From Limisphaera sp026417315 (GTDB lineage: Bacteria > Verrucomicrobiota > Verrucomicrobiia > Limisphaerales > Limisphaeraceae): a stretch of DNA of 64,000 nucleotides. Where the stretch lies: assembly GCF_049537125.1 (NCBI RefSeq), contig NZ_JBMVQY010000004.1:434001-498000 (forward strand). The letters are read 5' to 3'. Positions 25,588 through 34,935 of the stretch are shown here, in pieces (the first letter of the stretch is position 1; every line of letters begins with the position of its first letter). The notes below the pieces were generated by a model. It did no database searches. It was not told the DNA's origin and saw nothing but the letters and a program-made list of their open reading frames with translations. The translations under genes were made by a program, and so were the position numbers.

Positions 25588-28500
25588 TCAGTTTCGAGGT
25601 TCGACCAGAAACTCCAGCAGATCGGCCATTTGAGACGCGGTCAGACCGGATTCCAACCCTTCGGGCATGGCGGAGCGGCCCAAGGGACTCAGCGAGCGCA
25701 CGGTTGCACGCGGCAGGGCCAGGGTTTCGCCGTCGGAGGTCAAGACCCAAAGGCCGGCAGGGTTTTCGTCGAGGACAGTGCCGAGAAGGAATCCCTGCTC
25801 GCGCGTTTCGATCCACCGCAGTTCTGCCCGCGGAGAAATGGATCGGTTGGGGTCGAGGATTCGGACCAACAGGGCCTGGCGCCCCCGGGGTAGGGATGCC
25901 TCCAGATCCGGTCCGAATGCGCTGCCCATTCCTTGGAATCGATGGCAGCGGGCGCATCGTTGTTGAAACAAGGCGCGACCGCGTTCCGCAACGCCCGCGG
26001 GGGGTAGATTCGTAAGCCACCCGCTCACCTGTTCGGTGCGGTTGGTGGAGCCGGGTGGGCCGAGCAGTTTCTGGGCGGCTTCTGCCACCTGGGCGGCCGG
26101 GTAACGTCGCAGCCCTTCCACTTCCCACGGCCCGAGGATGTGGTGTGGGAGGCGACCCTGATCGATGGCCCCGAGCAGGGCCAGGGCGGTCTCCGGGCGG
26201 GCCATGAGCACGCGGAGCGCGGTGGCCCGCGCGGCCGGGGCGAGGTTGGGCCAGCGTTCCACAAGGGTGGCGACGGCGTCTGTGCCGGCGTAGGATCCGA
26301 GGGTGAGCAAGGCGGCCTGTTGCAGTTCCGGAGGCTCGGAGGCCATCAGGCGCGGGAGCAGAACGTCCCGGGTTGTCAGGTACGGGAGTGCTGAGAGCAG
26401 GCGCGCGGCCTCGACCCGCGTGGGCAGGGGCAGGGAACGGTCTTCCACGGCCAGCAGGGTTTTTTGCCAGGCGGTTTCGAAAGGCTCCCACTCTGCGAAG
26501 CGCGCCACGGTGTCGCCACGCATGCGCAGACCCTCTTGGAGACCGGTCATCAGGCTCAAGCCCAGTTCTGCATCCGGAAGCCGTTGCACGGCTGTCAGGA
26601 TGTTTTGAATCCCCGGGCCGTGTTCGAGCAGGCCGGTCAGACGAGCAAGCTCTCGAAGGAACAGTCGTCCTCCCGGGCTTCGGGTCAACGTCGGGTCGAG
26701 CATCGCCAGAGCCAGGCTGTCCCCGGGATCGCGGGAAAGGCCCACGAGAACGGCCGCGCGTGTGTACGGGCTGTCCGGTTGGCGGCGCAGCACTTCGAGC
26801 AATGCGATTTCGCGCTGGGGCGCCTGGTAACGATTCAGCGTCAAGGCCAGTTCGTAGCGGACCAGGGGCGAGGGATCCGCACTGAGCCGGCGCAAAACGA
26901 CCCAAAGCCCATCCGGGATTCGCGCTCCGGTTTCCGCCAGCGTGCCCATCCACCGCACGGCCTGCAAGCGGACGGCTGCGTTGGTGTCCTGCAGGGCGCG
27001 GGAGAGAATCGCCGGATGCAGCGCGTTCAGGCCTCCCAGGGCATCCAGGGCGTGTTGACGGGCCAGGGGGCTTCGTGCCGTCGCCACCATGTTGCTCAGT
27101 AACGGGACCGCAGCGGGATCCTGTCGCTGGCAGATCAGGCGCAACGCGGTCTCTCGGTGCCACGGATTGGGATGAGCCAGAGTTCGGAGCACTTCGAGCA
27201 GCGGCGCGTGCTCCAGGCGGGGGGGCGAGGGTTGCTGGAATTTGACCGGCACGATGCGATAAATCCGGCCGCGGTCCGCACCCCGTCGAAGTCGGGCCGG
27301 TTCCTGCTGGTCTGGGGGGAGTGCTTCCGGGAGGTCGACGAATTCCCTGTGCAAGTCCACGACGTACAACGCCCCCTCGGGGCCCACCGTCAATTGCACG
27401 GGACGGAACCAGGGATGGGTGCTGGAAAGAAACTCGCCTGCCGGATCGGGCGCACGGAGGACAGTGCGTTCCGGAGCGGCATCCGCCAGTTTGAAACGTC
27501 GGACGACTCCGGCCCTGGCGTCTGCTACAAAGACATCGTTGCTATACTGGGGCGGAAACAACGGAGCCCGGTACACGGTGAGCGAAGTGATTTGAGAGAA
27601 CCAACGCAGGGTCCGGGAGGGTGTGGGCTGCACTCGATTGGTGGCATGATCCCGACCGGAGGATAGAGGCCATGCAGAAAGCGGGCCGGTCAGCTCCAGG
27701 GCCGCGGGGGGCGGGACCCACGGGCCGGCCAAATCCACGTGGAACGCGCGCCACATCACCTCGGCCACGGGCAGGTCCGGGCGCGCGATGAGCTTGCGGC
27801 CTGCGGCGTCGAACGCCACGGCGACCGAACCGTGGGTGCTTTCGACGGCGGCCATGCCCGTGCGGGGATCGAACACCAGGTCATGATCGTTGAGCCCGGC
27901 GCTCAACGGGTCCTCGGCAGGGGGAGGCAGCAATTGAAGTCCCAACCCGCGCGCACCCGCATGCAACCGATGGTCCCAGCCCCATGCCCAACCACGGATG
28001 GCCATACCGCCGAAGGCGCGCTGGGGCGACACGTCGGGCCCGGTGTAGAGCACCTCCTGCACATCCGCGCGGCCGTCCCGGTTGGTGTCCTGGCAAAGCA
28101 GGATCTGGTTGGCTGCCGCGACCAGTACCCCGTTGCTCCAACAGAACACCGCAGATGGAGCCGCGAGATTTTCCGCGAAGTCATGGCTGACGTCCATGCG
28201 GCCATCGCCGTCGGTATCGGTGAGGAGCCGAATCCGGCCCAACCGGGGCGGCGCGGCGTCCATGCCGGGGAAATCACGATGCTCCGCGACGAACAGCCGG
28301 CCGTCCCCATCGAAGGCCATCGCCACCGGATCGAAGACCAGCGGTTCGGCGGCCACCAACTCCACGCGGAACCCGGGCGCGACCCGCAATTCCCCGGCGG
28401 AGGGCGATGTCTCCGGTGCCGCCGCGGCGGTTGTGGCCCAACCCCACGCACTCAGCAGGAGCACCAGCAGCGTTCGGACTCCTTGCATGCACTTCACCAT
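25588..28500 (-). CDS. PVC-type membrane-bound dehydrogenase with HEAT repeats and cytochrome c motif
   Basis: About 970 residues. A signal peptide (T-L-L-V-L-L-L-S-A-W-G-W-A) is followed by a seven-bladed propeller-like dehydrogenase domain at ~30-410 with Asp-rich blade motifs (A-F-D-G-D-G-R-L-F-V-A-E, D-T-D-G-D-G-R-M-D-V, V-D-L-H-R-E-F). A HEAT-repeat block spans ~420-820. The C-terminal haem c motif C-A-R-C-H is at about residue 849, and the closing domain reads G-F-L-L-G-T-V-L-D-E-N and L-L-E-F-L-V-E-P. This architecture is specific to Planctomycetes and Verrucomicrobia; the oxidised substrate (sugars or alcohols) is not established. The ATG at 28500 follows GGAGG with a short 3-base spacing; an ATG at 28488 is the alternative. 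Confidence 0.9.
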   Translation of the reverse strand: MVKCMQGVRTLLVLLLSAWGWATTAAAAPETSPSAGELRVAPGFRVELVAAEPLVFDPVAMAFDGDGRLFVAEHRDFPGMDAAPPRLGRIRLLTDTDGDGRMDVSHDFAENLAAPSAVFCWSNGVLVAAANQILLCQDTNRDGRADVQEVLYTGPDVSPQRAFGGMAIRGWAWGWDHRLHAGARGLGLQLLPPPAEDPLSAGLNDHDLVFDPRTGMAAVESTHGSVAVAFDAAGRKLIARPDLPVAEVMWRAFHVDLAGPWVPPPAALELTGPLSAWPLSSGRDHATNRVQPTPSRTLRWFSQITSLTVYRAPLFPPQYSNDVFVADARAGVVRRFKLADAAPERTVLRAPDPAGEFLSSTHPWFRPVQLTVGPEGALYVVDLHREFVDLPEALPPDQQEPARLRRGADRGRIYRIVPVKFQQPSPPRLEHAPLLEVLRTLAHPNPWHRETALRLICQRQDPAAVPLLSNMVATARSPLARQHALDALGGLNALHPAILSRALQDTNAAVRLQAVRWMGTLAETGARIPDGLWVVLRRLSADPSPLVRYELALTLNRYQAPQREIALLEVLRRQPDSPYTRAAVLVGLSRDPGDSLALAMLDPTLTRSPGGRLFLRELARLTGLLEHGPGIQNILTAVQRLPDAELGLSLMTGLQEGLRMRGDTVARFAEWEPFETAWQKTLLAVEDRSLPLPTRVEAARLLSALPYLTTRDVLLPRLMASEPPELQQAALLTLGSYAGTDAVATLVERWPNLAPAARATALRVLMARPETALALLGAIDQGRLPHHILGPWEVEGLRRYPAAQVAEAAQKLLGPPGSTNRTEQVSGWLTNLPPAGVAERGRALFQQRCARCHRFQGMGSAFGPDLEASLPRGRQALLVRILDPNRSISPRAELRWIETREQGFLLGTVLDENPAGLWVLTSDGETLALPRATVRSLSPLGRSAMPEGLESGLTASQMADLLEFLVEPRN

Positions 28501-29147
28501 GGGCCTCCGACCTTTGCGATACAAGCATCCGTTTTATTCGACGATGGACTGAATGGCGCAACCTGAGCCAAGGAAATGTGGTCCCACACAGTCGCTCCTG
28601 CGTTGGCACAAAGTGTGGCCACAAAATCCCGGGTCGGTAAGCCAAAGCCCCCTTTTTACATGGCTCAAAGGCTTCGCCAATGGATTCCAAAGCCATCAGC
28701 AGAGTTGGTCTCGGTTTTGAGAGCCGGCATTGCATGGACTGGGAGTCGTTACCGTACGATATTCACGCCAGTGACACGCTACGCTCAGGTGCTGAAACAG
28801 TCCCAGACTTCGCGCTTAGGCGGAATCGCCCCTGGGTGACGCAAAGCAAATGTTCGAGCGGTCCGGCTTTGCTGAAGCGCGAGAAGGTTCGTAGATGCTC
28901 TTAAACGTAAAAGGACACTGAACTACACAATCGGCTAGACCTGGACATTACACATGAGGACGTGCATCACGGTATTAAAAGGGCGGTGAAAAAGTACGGA
29001 AGTCCATATCCGGTCCTTCGTGTGGCGATGAATCGATTCGTTGGTAAATGTCACGGCTCCGTTGTCGATAAAACACCGTGCAGCGCCGTGTACATTCAAT
29101 CCCAAGAGCATATATGGACATTGTTGCCTAAGTTGTTAAGCGAAACA
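28501..29147. other. AT-richer spacer, no recognised gene
   Basis: About 650 bases whose base composition drops to roughly half GC from about 28,560 onward, against about two-thirds in the flanks. No protein, RNA or recombinase fragment could be recognised. It is the left part of a 2-kb compositionally odd island. Confidence 0.5.
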
Positions 29148-29651
29148 TTATGGGCGGAGCCCATAGTAAGCGCGCAGAGACTGTATTAGAAATGGCGCAT
29201 CGAACACGTCATGATCATCAGGTTTATTTTGGAATGCCTTTACTACCAGAGTCACCTCTGGTTTCGAGGAAGTAACTACCTGAGGGGGAATATGCATAGT
29301 CTCCACATTTACCTGTGCTTGGCCACCGCTTGTGTTGCTGATGTAGCCCGTCGTTTGCGAGTAGCCGGGTGTGACCGTTGTCGAAACATAAGAATCTTCC
29401 TTGGCTTTAACGATGCAAAAATATCGAAAACCGTTCATGGCGACGACTTCCGCTGCGCGAAGCAGTGCATACTCATAGGCACGACGGGAACTCGTATATG
29501 CGTTTCCGGCGAAGGACACGCGGAAAGTGTCCGGCGCCAGGGCGACGTCAGTGTAGCCGCCTAACAGATTGGCGCGTTGGTATGGTGTAGCGCACCCGAG
29601 GAGACCCAGAAGGCAACCAAGACAAGCAGCGAATGAGGCGACGCTCTTCAT
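29148..29651 (-). CDS. CC0125/CC1285-type lipoprotein
   Basis: 167 residues. The signal peptide ends in the lipobox L-L-G-C (L-G-C-L-L-G-L-L-G-C-A-T-P-Y). The mature part has the family features: Y-x-D-V-A-L-A-P-D-T-F-R-V-S-F-x-G-N-A-Y near the start, R-A-A-E-V-V near 67-72 and the F-R-Y-F-C-I-V-K strand. The function of the family is unknown; members are envelope lipoproteins. Codon use is less GC-rich than its neighbours, and the gene sits inside an AT-richer island, so horizontal acquisition is likely. No purine-rich ribosome-binding site is visible before the ATG. Confidence 0.78.
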   Translation of the reverse strand: MKSVASFAACLGCLLGLLGCATPYQRANLLGGYTDVALAPDTFRVSFAGNAYTSSRRAYEYALLRAAEVVAMNGFRYFCIVKAKEDSYVSTTVTPGYSQTTGYISNTSGGQAQVNVETMHIPPQVVTSSKPEVTLVVKAFQNKPDDHDVFDAPFLIQSLRAYYGLRP

Positions 29652-30519
29652 AGTCAGGAGGTTGTTGGTAGCGTTGAAGTGAGGGAACTGTTGCTCGAGA
29701 TTCGAGGTGTTGGAAAGGTTTGGCTAGAGGCGGCAGCGCGATTGGTGCAATGTGAACAAGTGATAGTATAGGCGACGTGCGCGGGTGCCGGGTGGAGCGG
29801 GGAAGGGAGCGGGGCGTCGGGGCCGAGATTCAGGATCGCGTAGAGTGCGTGCGGGCGCGGAGGGTGGCCGTAAAGTGTGCCTGACGCGCATCGCAAATTG
29901 GGCGAAGGGCAATACTGTTGTCGCCTGCAGCGTAAGCTTGGAGTCGCAGCGGAGGGAGGGTTGGCAGGCACTGGCGTGTGGCCTGGCAGCGCTTGGGGAC
30001 GTTGGCGTCCGCACCCAGAGGCTAAGAGCCTTGACGGGGCTCTGGTCTCGTCGTGATCAGCCGCGCGCATCGTGCATTCGGTTCAAGTATCGGCAGGAGT
30101 ATGTAAAGCTTAAGCAAATCTGCGGAACCCAGCGACTGGAAGCTGATGCTGCATGGAATGTGGGTTGCTGAGGCCTCGCTGTTCACTCGGTGCCTGTGTA
30201 TAGGCGGGCGTCGAATGCCCGTATCCAGGTGTCGGGAGAAGCCGGGCGTGAGACATGGGCTGTTCCAATTGTCAGCGGAAGGCCGCGGTTGACTCATGGA
30301 TTGATCATGGGAGCAGGTGGCGGCAGTTGCAGGTGACTGCAGGGGCCCACCTGAGGCCGCGCAGAGGTGTGGATCCATGGTTGGCTGGTCTGCGGGCTCG
30401 TCTGTACGCGGCGCTGTTCAATGCCAGGGCAGAACGGGCCCCCTAGGTTTCGGTGGCTCGGTTGTCAGCGGCCCGGTGCGCGCGGCGATGGCGTCGCGAG
30501 CTTTTTCAGAGCCTACCGG
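29652..30519. other. Spacer, right part of the AT-richer island
   Basis: About 870 bases without a supportable gene. Composition rises back to high GC by about 30,350. Small inverted repeats such as GGGCGTCGAATGCCC near 30,208 are present; nothing identifies an integration site. Confidence 0.4.
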
Positions 30520-31398
30520 TCAGCGGGCAAAGCCGCGTTGGCGCAGCCAATGGGCGCAGGCGATCGTCCAAGGGTGTCGCTTGTCCGGGTCCCATTCGCG
30601 GGTACCGAGCCCGATGCCGTGGCCGCCGTGTTCGAAGATGTGCAGTTCGAACGGCACACCGGCCTCGCGCAGGGCACGGGCAAAGGCCAGGCTGTTTTCG
30701 ATCGGAACCCCTTTGTCCTGCCAGGTGTGCCACAGGAAACACGGCGGAGTGTTGGAGGTAACATTCCGTTCGTTGGAAAGCGCCACGGCCAGGTCCTCCG
30801 GGGCGTCCTTGCCGAGCAACTGATCGCGCGATCCCCGATGCGCGAAAGGGCCGGACAAACTGATCACCGGATAACAGAGGATTCCCAAATCCGGGCGACA
30901 GCTCTGCCGTTCCACCGGCTCATCGGCCCCAGGGTTTCCGAGGTCGAAATGCGTGAGCAGGGTCGAGGCCAAATGCCCGCCGGCCGAGGAACCCATGATG
31001 CCGACCCGACCCGGGTCCAGCTTCCACTCCCCGGCGCGTGCCCGGACCAGGCGCACGGCGCGGGCAGCATCCTGGAGCATGACGGGGTGGCGATAACCGG
31101 CAGAGCCGAGGCGATATTTCAGAACAAAGGCGGCAATTCCCAGCTCGTTCAACCAGCGAGCGTAGTGGTCGCCCTCGTGAGGGGCCAATGTCGCATAGCC
31201 GCCTCCCGGGCAGATGACCACGGCGGCGCCGGTGGCGCGCTCGGGCGGCGGCAGGTAGGGCGTCAGGGTCGGAATGTCTTTCTCCTCGCGGCCCAGGGCC
31301 CCCGGCGGGTCGGCTGGCCAGAGGGGAATCGGCGCAGGCCCTTGAGCAAGACAGAACGAGACGCACCCGAGCACGAAGAATCCCAAGAACGATTTCAT
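30520..31398 (-). CDS. Secreted alpha/beta-hydrolase (BD-FAE/acetylxylan esterase-like)
   Basis: 292 residues, full length. The signal peptide (F-L-G-F-F-V-L-G-C-V-S-F-C-L-A) is followed by W-P-x-x-P-P-G-A. The oxyanion loop C-P-G-G-G-Y lies near residue 64, and the nucleophile elbow G-S-S-A-G-G sits at about 136-141 with its Ser. The catalytic Asp is probably in W-Q-D-K-G-V-P, and the His is in the F-E-H-G-G-H-G-I motif near the end. This signature is that of Verrucomicrobial carbohydrate esterases and lipases that act on ester-decorated polysaccharides. It stands alone. The substrate is inferred from relatives. Confidence 0.87.
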   Translation of the reverse strand: MKSFLGFFVLGCVSFCLAQGPAPIPLWPADPPGALGREEKDIPTLTPYLPPPERATGAAVVICPGGGYATLAPHEGDHYARWLNELGIAAFVLKYRLGSAGYRHPVMLQDAARAVRLVRARAGEWKLDPGRVGIMGSSAGGHLASTLLTHFDLGNPGADEPVERQSCRPDLGILCYPVISLSGPFAHRGSRDQLLGKDAPEDLAVALSNERNVTSNTPPCFLWHTWQDKGVPIENSLAFARALREAGVPFELHIFEHGGHGIGLGTREWDPDKRHPWTIACAHWLRQRGFAR

Positions 31399-32371
31399 GG
31401 CCGTAGAGCATAGGCTCCAGTGGTCTGCTGCTCAACGCTACACCAAGCGGTGGTGGGCGCGAGCGGGGTAAACCTGGCCTGAACGAAGGCCGGGAAAACG
31501 AGAACCCGCTCCGGTGGCTGATCGGGGAGCGGTGTTCGCGCGGGATCCCGGAGATGCAGGTCCCCGGACCGCGGGGTCAACCCCCGATGGATTGCTCCGG
31601 CTGTCCGCGGGGAGTTACGACCCTCCCGGCTCCGGCACTGGTACGATTCCGTGCACCTCCGCGGAGACCCGCTCCGAACGGGCGTGCGCTGGCCGAGATG
31701 GCCATGGGCTCGATCGCTTGCCCGGGGAGCCTTGTGGGAAAGCGCTCTGCGAATCGTTGTCCCCTTTGGCTCTTACGACGCCCTTTCGCAAGGCTGCGGG
31801 AACTGAGGGCGGCCCTCCTCAGGGCTCCTGGCAGGGCCGGGCCGCGGCAGGCGGGTCGCGTCCCCCTGCTCCTGCCGGCGCCCTGCAGGACCCGAGCGCC
31901 GGGGAGTTTTACCGGGAGCCCTCTTGGAAGGCCGGGGTGATGATCATCGCTCGAGGTGGAAACGGGGCACGGGGTTTTCCTCCGGCGGCGGCATGGGGAG
32001 CAGGTCAGCTACGAAGGGCGGGTTCATTCTGCCTGACTTGCTGTCGACAGGGGCTGGTCCATCCCCGGGAGCGCACCGCAGGAAAACAAGTCCGGCAGGT
32101 TTTGGGGCGATGGGGCGAGATTGTGAGGTTCGAGCCGTGGAGGAGGTTTCACCCATAATGGCCTTGTGGAGGCCATAAGCAGCTGAGGGCATGGCAGGGA
32201 TTGGTCTTCTTTACAGGGGCTTGAAGCAGAATCTTGGTCTTGGCCACGGGTGACGAGAATGCACATGGGACTGTCGAGCTCCGATCGCTCCGCTCCTCCG
32301 TAGCAGGTGAACTTCTTCCTCCTTGGGTCGACGGGAGTGCGTTCATGCCGGTCCCCCCGGTGCACACGTTT
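31399..32371. other. Spacer without recognised gene
   Basis: About 970 bases. No open frame resembles a protein, and no tRNA or terminator was recognised. It lies upstream of the esterase (its promoter should be close to 31,400) and downstream of the HDOD-CheX gene. Confidence 0.4.
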
Positions 32372-33103
32372 CTAGCACGGCCACTGAGTGACGACGATTC
32401 CAACGAACAGTTTCAACGCAGGACCTCGGAATGCCATGCATTCAAAGCATGCGTCGGATTTCTTGGGGTAATGGCATCCGTCGGTTTCCTCAACCTGGGG
32501 TGGAGAAAGACGGCAACGCAAGCCGGCATTGCAAAGACTGGATTTGAAATCTCCGCTTACGATGTTGAGCAATTCGCCGACCGTGTCGGTGAGAAGATCT
32601 GGTGTCTCTAGATCTTTGGGAGGGATACCCAAGACGGTTGCAGCGACGCGGCGGGCTGCCCGCAGGCTCATTCTCAGCTCGATTGTGCCTTCCATCCTGC
32701 CGTGGAACCCGATTGTACCCCGAAGATGACGGCCGCGTAGAGGTGTCAGGTCCTCTGGAGGGGTACGGACCAGTTGAATACCGGCCATGCTCCGGAAGGT
32801 CCGAACGATGGCAGACGTCAGCGGATGGCTCATGGTGAGCAGGAGTGCACAGCCGAGCCCGGCTCGGAGGAGCGCTTCCTCGATTGTTTCCACCACAAAG
32901 AGGCCCGCTCCGGTGGCCCGCGGGTTTGCGATTTCCAACAGGCGGCGGCTGAGTTCCGCATCTCCTGCGACGACCGCTGCAATCTCTTCCAGGTCGGCGT
33001 CCCGCCGAGCTACCAGCTGGGTGAGGCGAGCGACGCTTTCCGGGAGGGATTCCAAGTCCCGGCCTCTGGCCGAGCCGTGGAAGTTCGTCACGCCCCTGCT
33101 CAT
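32372..33103 (-). CDS. HDOD-fragment plus CheX-type chemotaxis phosphatase domain protein
   Basis: 243 residues. Residues ~18-110 look like the first half of an HDOD domain (E-S-L-P-E-S-V-A-R-L, E-I-A-A-V-V-A-G-D-A-E-L-S-R-R-L-L). Residues ~128-225 are a CheX/CheC domain: G-T-I-G-F-H-G-R-M-E-G-T-I-E-L, then D-T-V-G-E-L-L-N-I-V-S-G-D with the Glu-x-x-Asn pair that in CheX dephosphorylates CheY-P. It overlaps the response-regulator gene by four bases (ATGA), so the two are translated together and the regulator is the obvious partner. The HDOD part is about half the usual length, so it may be degenerate. The process it controls is unknown. Confidence 0.78.
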   Translation of the reverse strand: MSRGVTNFHGSARGRDLESLPESVARLTQLVARRDADLEEIAAVVAGDAELSRRLLEIANPRATGAGLFVVETIEEALLRAGLGCALLLTMSHPLTSAIVRTFRSMAGIQLVRTPPEDLTPLRGRHLRGTIGFHGRMEGTIELRMSLRAARRVAATVLGIPPKDLETPDLLTDTVGELLNIVSGDFKSSLCNAGLRCRLSPPQVEETDGCHYPKKSDACFECMAFRGPALKLFVGIVVTQWPC

Positions 33104-33516
33104 TGCCCCGCCGGGATGGTGGGTTCGAGCGTCCCGCCAGGTTTGGGGGAAAGCACCACGATCCGCGAGACCGCCTGCAAGAGCTCGTCCTCTCGAAAGG
33201 GTTTCACCAAATAGTCCCGGGCACCCAGACGAGTAAAATGCTGAAAGCTATCCCAACTTGATTCTGCGGTGATCATGACGACGGGAATCGCCCGAAGCTC
33301 CGGTGTTTCCTTGAGTTTGGTGAGCATGGTAACGCCGTCCATAACAGGCATGGTCACGTCCAGCAAAATGACGTCCGGTTTTTCCCGCGCGGCAATGGCC
33401 AACCCCTCCTCCCCGTTGGTGGCCTCGAGCACCTCGCAGTCATAACCACGCAAGGCTTTTCTCACGAGGATTCGGATGGTTTTGCTGTCGTCGACGCTAA
33501 GGATTCGCACAGGCAT
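33100..33516 (-). CDS. CheY-type single-domain response regulator
   Basis: 138 residues, one receiver domain. The acid pocket is V-D-D-S-K, the phospho-acceptor Asp is in D-V-I-L-L-D-V-T-M-P, the switch Thr is in V-V-M-I-T-A-E, and the Lys is in Y-L-V-K-P-F. The ATG at 33516 (M-P-V-R-I-L-S-V-D-D) begins exactly where receiver homology begins. Its stop overlaps the CheX-gene start. Upstream on the same strand lies a CheR remnant, so this was once a three-gene chemosensory-type cluster. No output domain is present. Confidence 0.92.
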   Translation of the reverse strand: MPVRILSVDDSKTIRILVRKALRGYDCEVLEATNGEEGLAIAAREKPDVILLDVTMPVMDGVTMLTKLKETPELRAIPVVMITAESSWDSFQHFTRLGARDYLVKPFREDELLQAVSRIVVLSPKPGGTLEPTIPAGQ

Positions 33517-33639
33517 GGCAGATGAGTCCCGGGCCCCAAGTGCGGAACACGAGTGAATTTTTGGATAGTGCGCCAAAAGGCAGCATGCAAATCTCCCCGG
33601 ATGGACGCCCTGGCGGCGGAGGGGCCACGCTTCGGCGGG

Positions 33640-33857
33640 GCGATGTGCCAGTTTTCGGGATCCTGTACCGCTCCGGCCCTCGAAGGCGCGTTAAGCAAGC
33701 GATGGACCACGAGGGGACGCTTGTCGGGTCCGAGGTGGATGCCGCTGCGCTCGGAGACCAGGCGGCGAATGAAATCGAAGTCCTCCCGGCTCAGGTCGTC
33801 CGGGACGGTTGCTTGCGGTTCCCCACGCGGTGCACTCCTCATGAGTTTCCAACCCAT
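33640..33857 (-). pseudogene. cheR: cheR remnant (CheR N-terminal domain only)
   Basis: From the ATG at 33857 the frame reads M-G-W-K-L-M-R-S then L-S-R-E-D-F-D-F-I-R-R-L-V and G-I-H-L-G-P-D-K-R. That is the CheR all-alpha N-terminal domain, with the invariant Gly-Ile and Lys-Arg residues. Homology stops near E-N-W-H (about 33,647). The SAM-binding catalytic domain (about 190 residues in the family) is missing before the response regulator starts 340 bases downstream. An internal deletion of a chemoreceptor methyltransferase gene is the simplest reading. A sequencing or assembly error cannot be excluded. Confidence 0.65.
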
Positions 33858-34402
33858 GTTCCGGCCCTTCATCGGCAAGGGCTCGGTCAGCTTGAGGAGA
33901 ATTTTGCCCCGGCGGGAGTGGAAGCGGGCCGGATCATGCGCGACCGCTCCAAGGGGATTTTGCCAGCGCGGCTGCAACGGTCGAGGGTCCCGGTGGATCG
34001 AGGTAGTCGGATGGAGCCGGCCGAGCGGAGTTGACCGGTGCGACGAGAGGGCGCTGAACAAGCGCTCCTCGATGAAAAGCATCCCCAAGCGGTTGAATCG
34101 CAAAGACCTGGTGCCCCCACAGGCCCACGTCGAGTCCCCGGTGTGAGGTTGGAGAAACGCGTTTGCCGGCATCAAGGGGCCAATCTCCATGAGCGATGGA
34201 GGGTCGTTTTCGGAGCAACCCGCTGTTTTGGAATCTGCGGGGGCAGGATGGCAGGGGCTGGATCCGCGGCTGTCGGGGAAGGGCTCGTCCTCGCCGAGGG
34301 AGGTTTGCCACGGTGGCCAGAGGTCCGGACGTGATTCCTGCCTTGCCGTCAGCCGTGGCGGGTCTGGTGACCGTTCTTTTCGAGTGCGGCAAATAACGAG
34401 AA

Positions 34403-34443
34403 CATTTCCCTGGGCCCCGGGCTCGAAAAAGGAAATGCGCCCT
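34403..34443. repeat. Dispersed palindromic repeat, family 1, copy a
   Basis: CATTTCC (34403-34409) and its exact complement GGAAATG (34431-34437) flank a 21-base centre containing GGGCTCGAAAAA. The core GGGCTCRAAAA-x-GGAAATGC recurs at 35.3, 37.3 and 39.6 kb. Confidence 0.65.
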
Positions 34444-34610
34444 TCGCAGTCCACGCATCGCTCGGGGCGATCCACGCGCCGAAGGCCCATTCAGCCCGTT
34501 AGCCCGGAACAACGCCTCCGAGAACTCCATCCCCAGAACTTGCCGGGCCCTGGAGCAGCGAAACCTTTCGACCCTTGTCGCGAGGGCCGGGCGGGCCCCT
34601 CTGGATTCTG

Positions 34611-34935
34611 CCCCCTTCAGGGGGAGATGAATTGTGAGAACCCGGCCACCCACGGCGTTGCCCTGCGCTGCTGAATTCTCATCCCGATGGGGTGGACAAC
34701 CGACGCGCCGGAGCCGCATTCAGTCGGTTAGGCCGAAGCAGCGCCCCGCGACCTTCCGACATCTGTTCTCACCGCACCCTGAAAGGGCATAACACGAGGA
34801 CTTCCCGCGGCGCTGGCCCGGCGTGCTACACCCGGGTTCCGCCCCTTCAGGGCGGGGTGAATTGTCGAACCCTTGTTCCCCAAGGGGTTGTACGGGCTGG
34901 AGAATCATTGCTCCGGTGGGGCAATCGCACAACTC
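34611..34935. repeat. Cluster of three CCCTTCAGGG-type palindromic repeats, family 2
   Basis: Copy A has the hairpin CCCCCTTCAGGGGG (34611-34624), then GAATTGTGAGAACCC, a GGCGTTGCCCTG stretch and CTGAATTCTCATCCC. Copy B has CCGCCCCTTCAGGGCGG (34839-34855), then GAATTGTCGAACCC, a GGGGTTG stretch and GAGAATCATTGCTCC. Copy C (about 34764-34789) is inverted: CCCTGAAAGGG with GTTCTCACCG before it. The same order of blocks in A and B shows a common element of roughly 90-100 bases. Confidence 0.62.

Noticed and set aside
28962..29189. 75-codon plus-strand frame in the AT-richer island
   Set aside because: No ribosome-binding site, no recognisable domain, and it runs into the lipoprotein gene on the other strand.
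33462..34490. Whole 342-codon minus-strand frame as an intact gene
   Set aside because: Only the internal 33,640-33,857 part resembles a protein (CheR N-terminal domain); the rest is spacer repeats and overlap with the response regulator.
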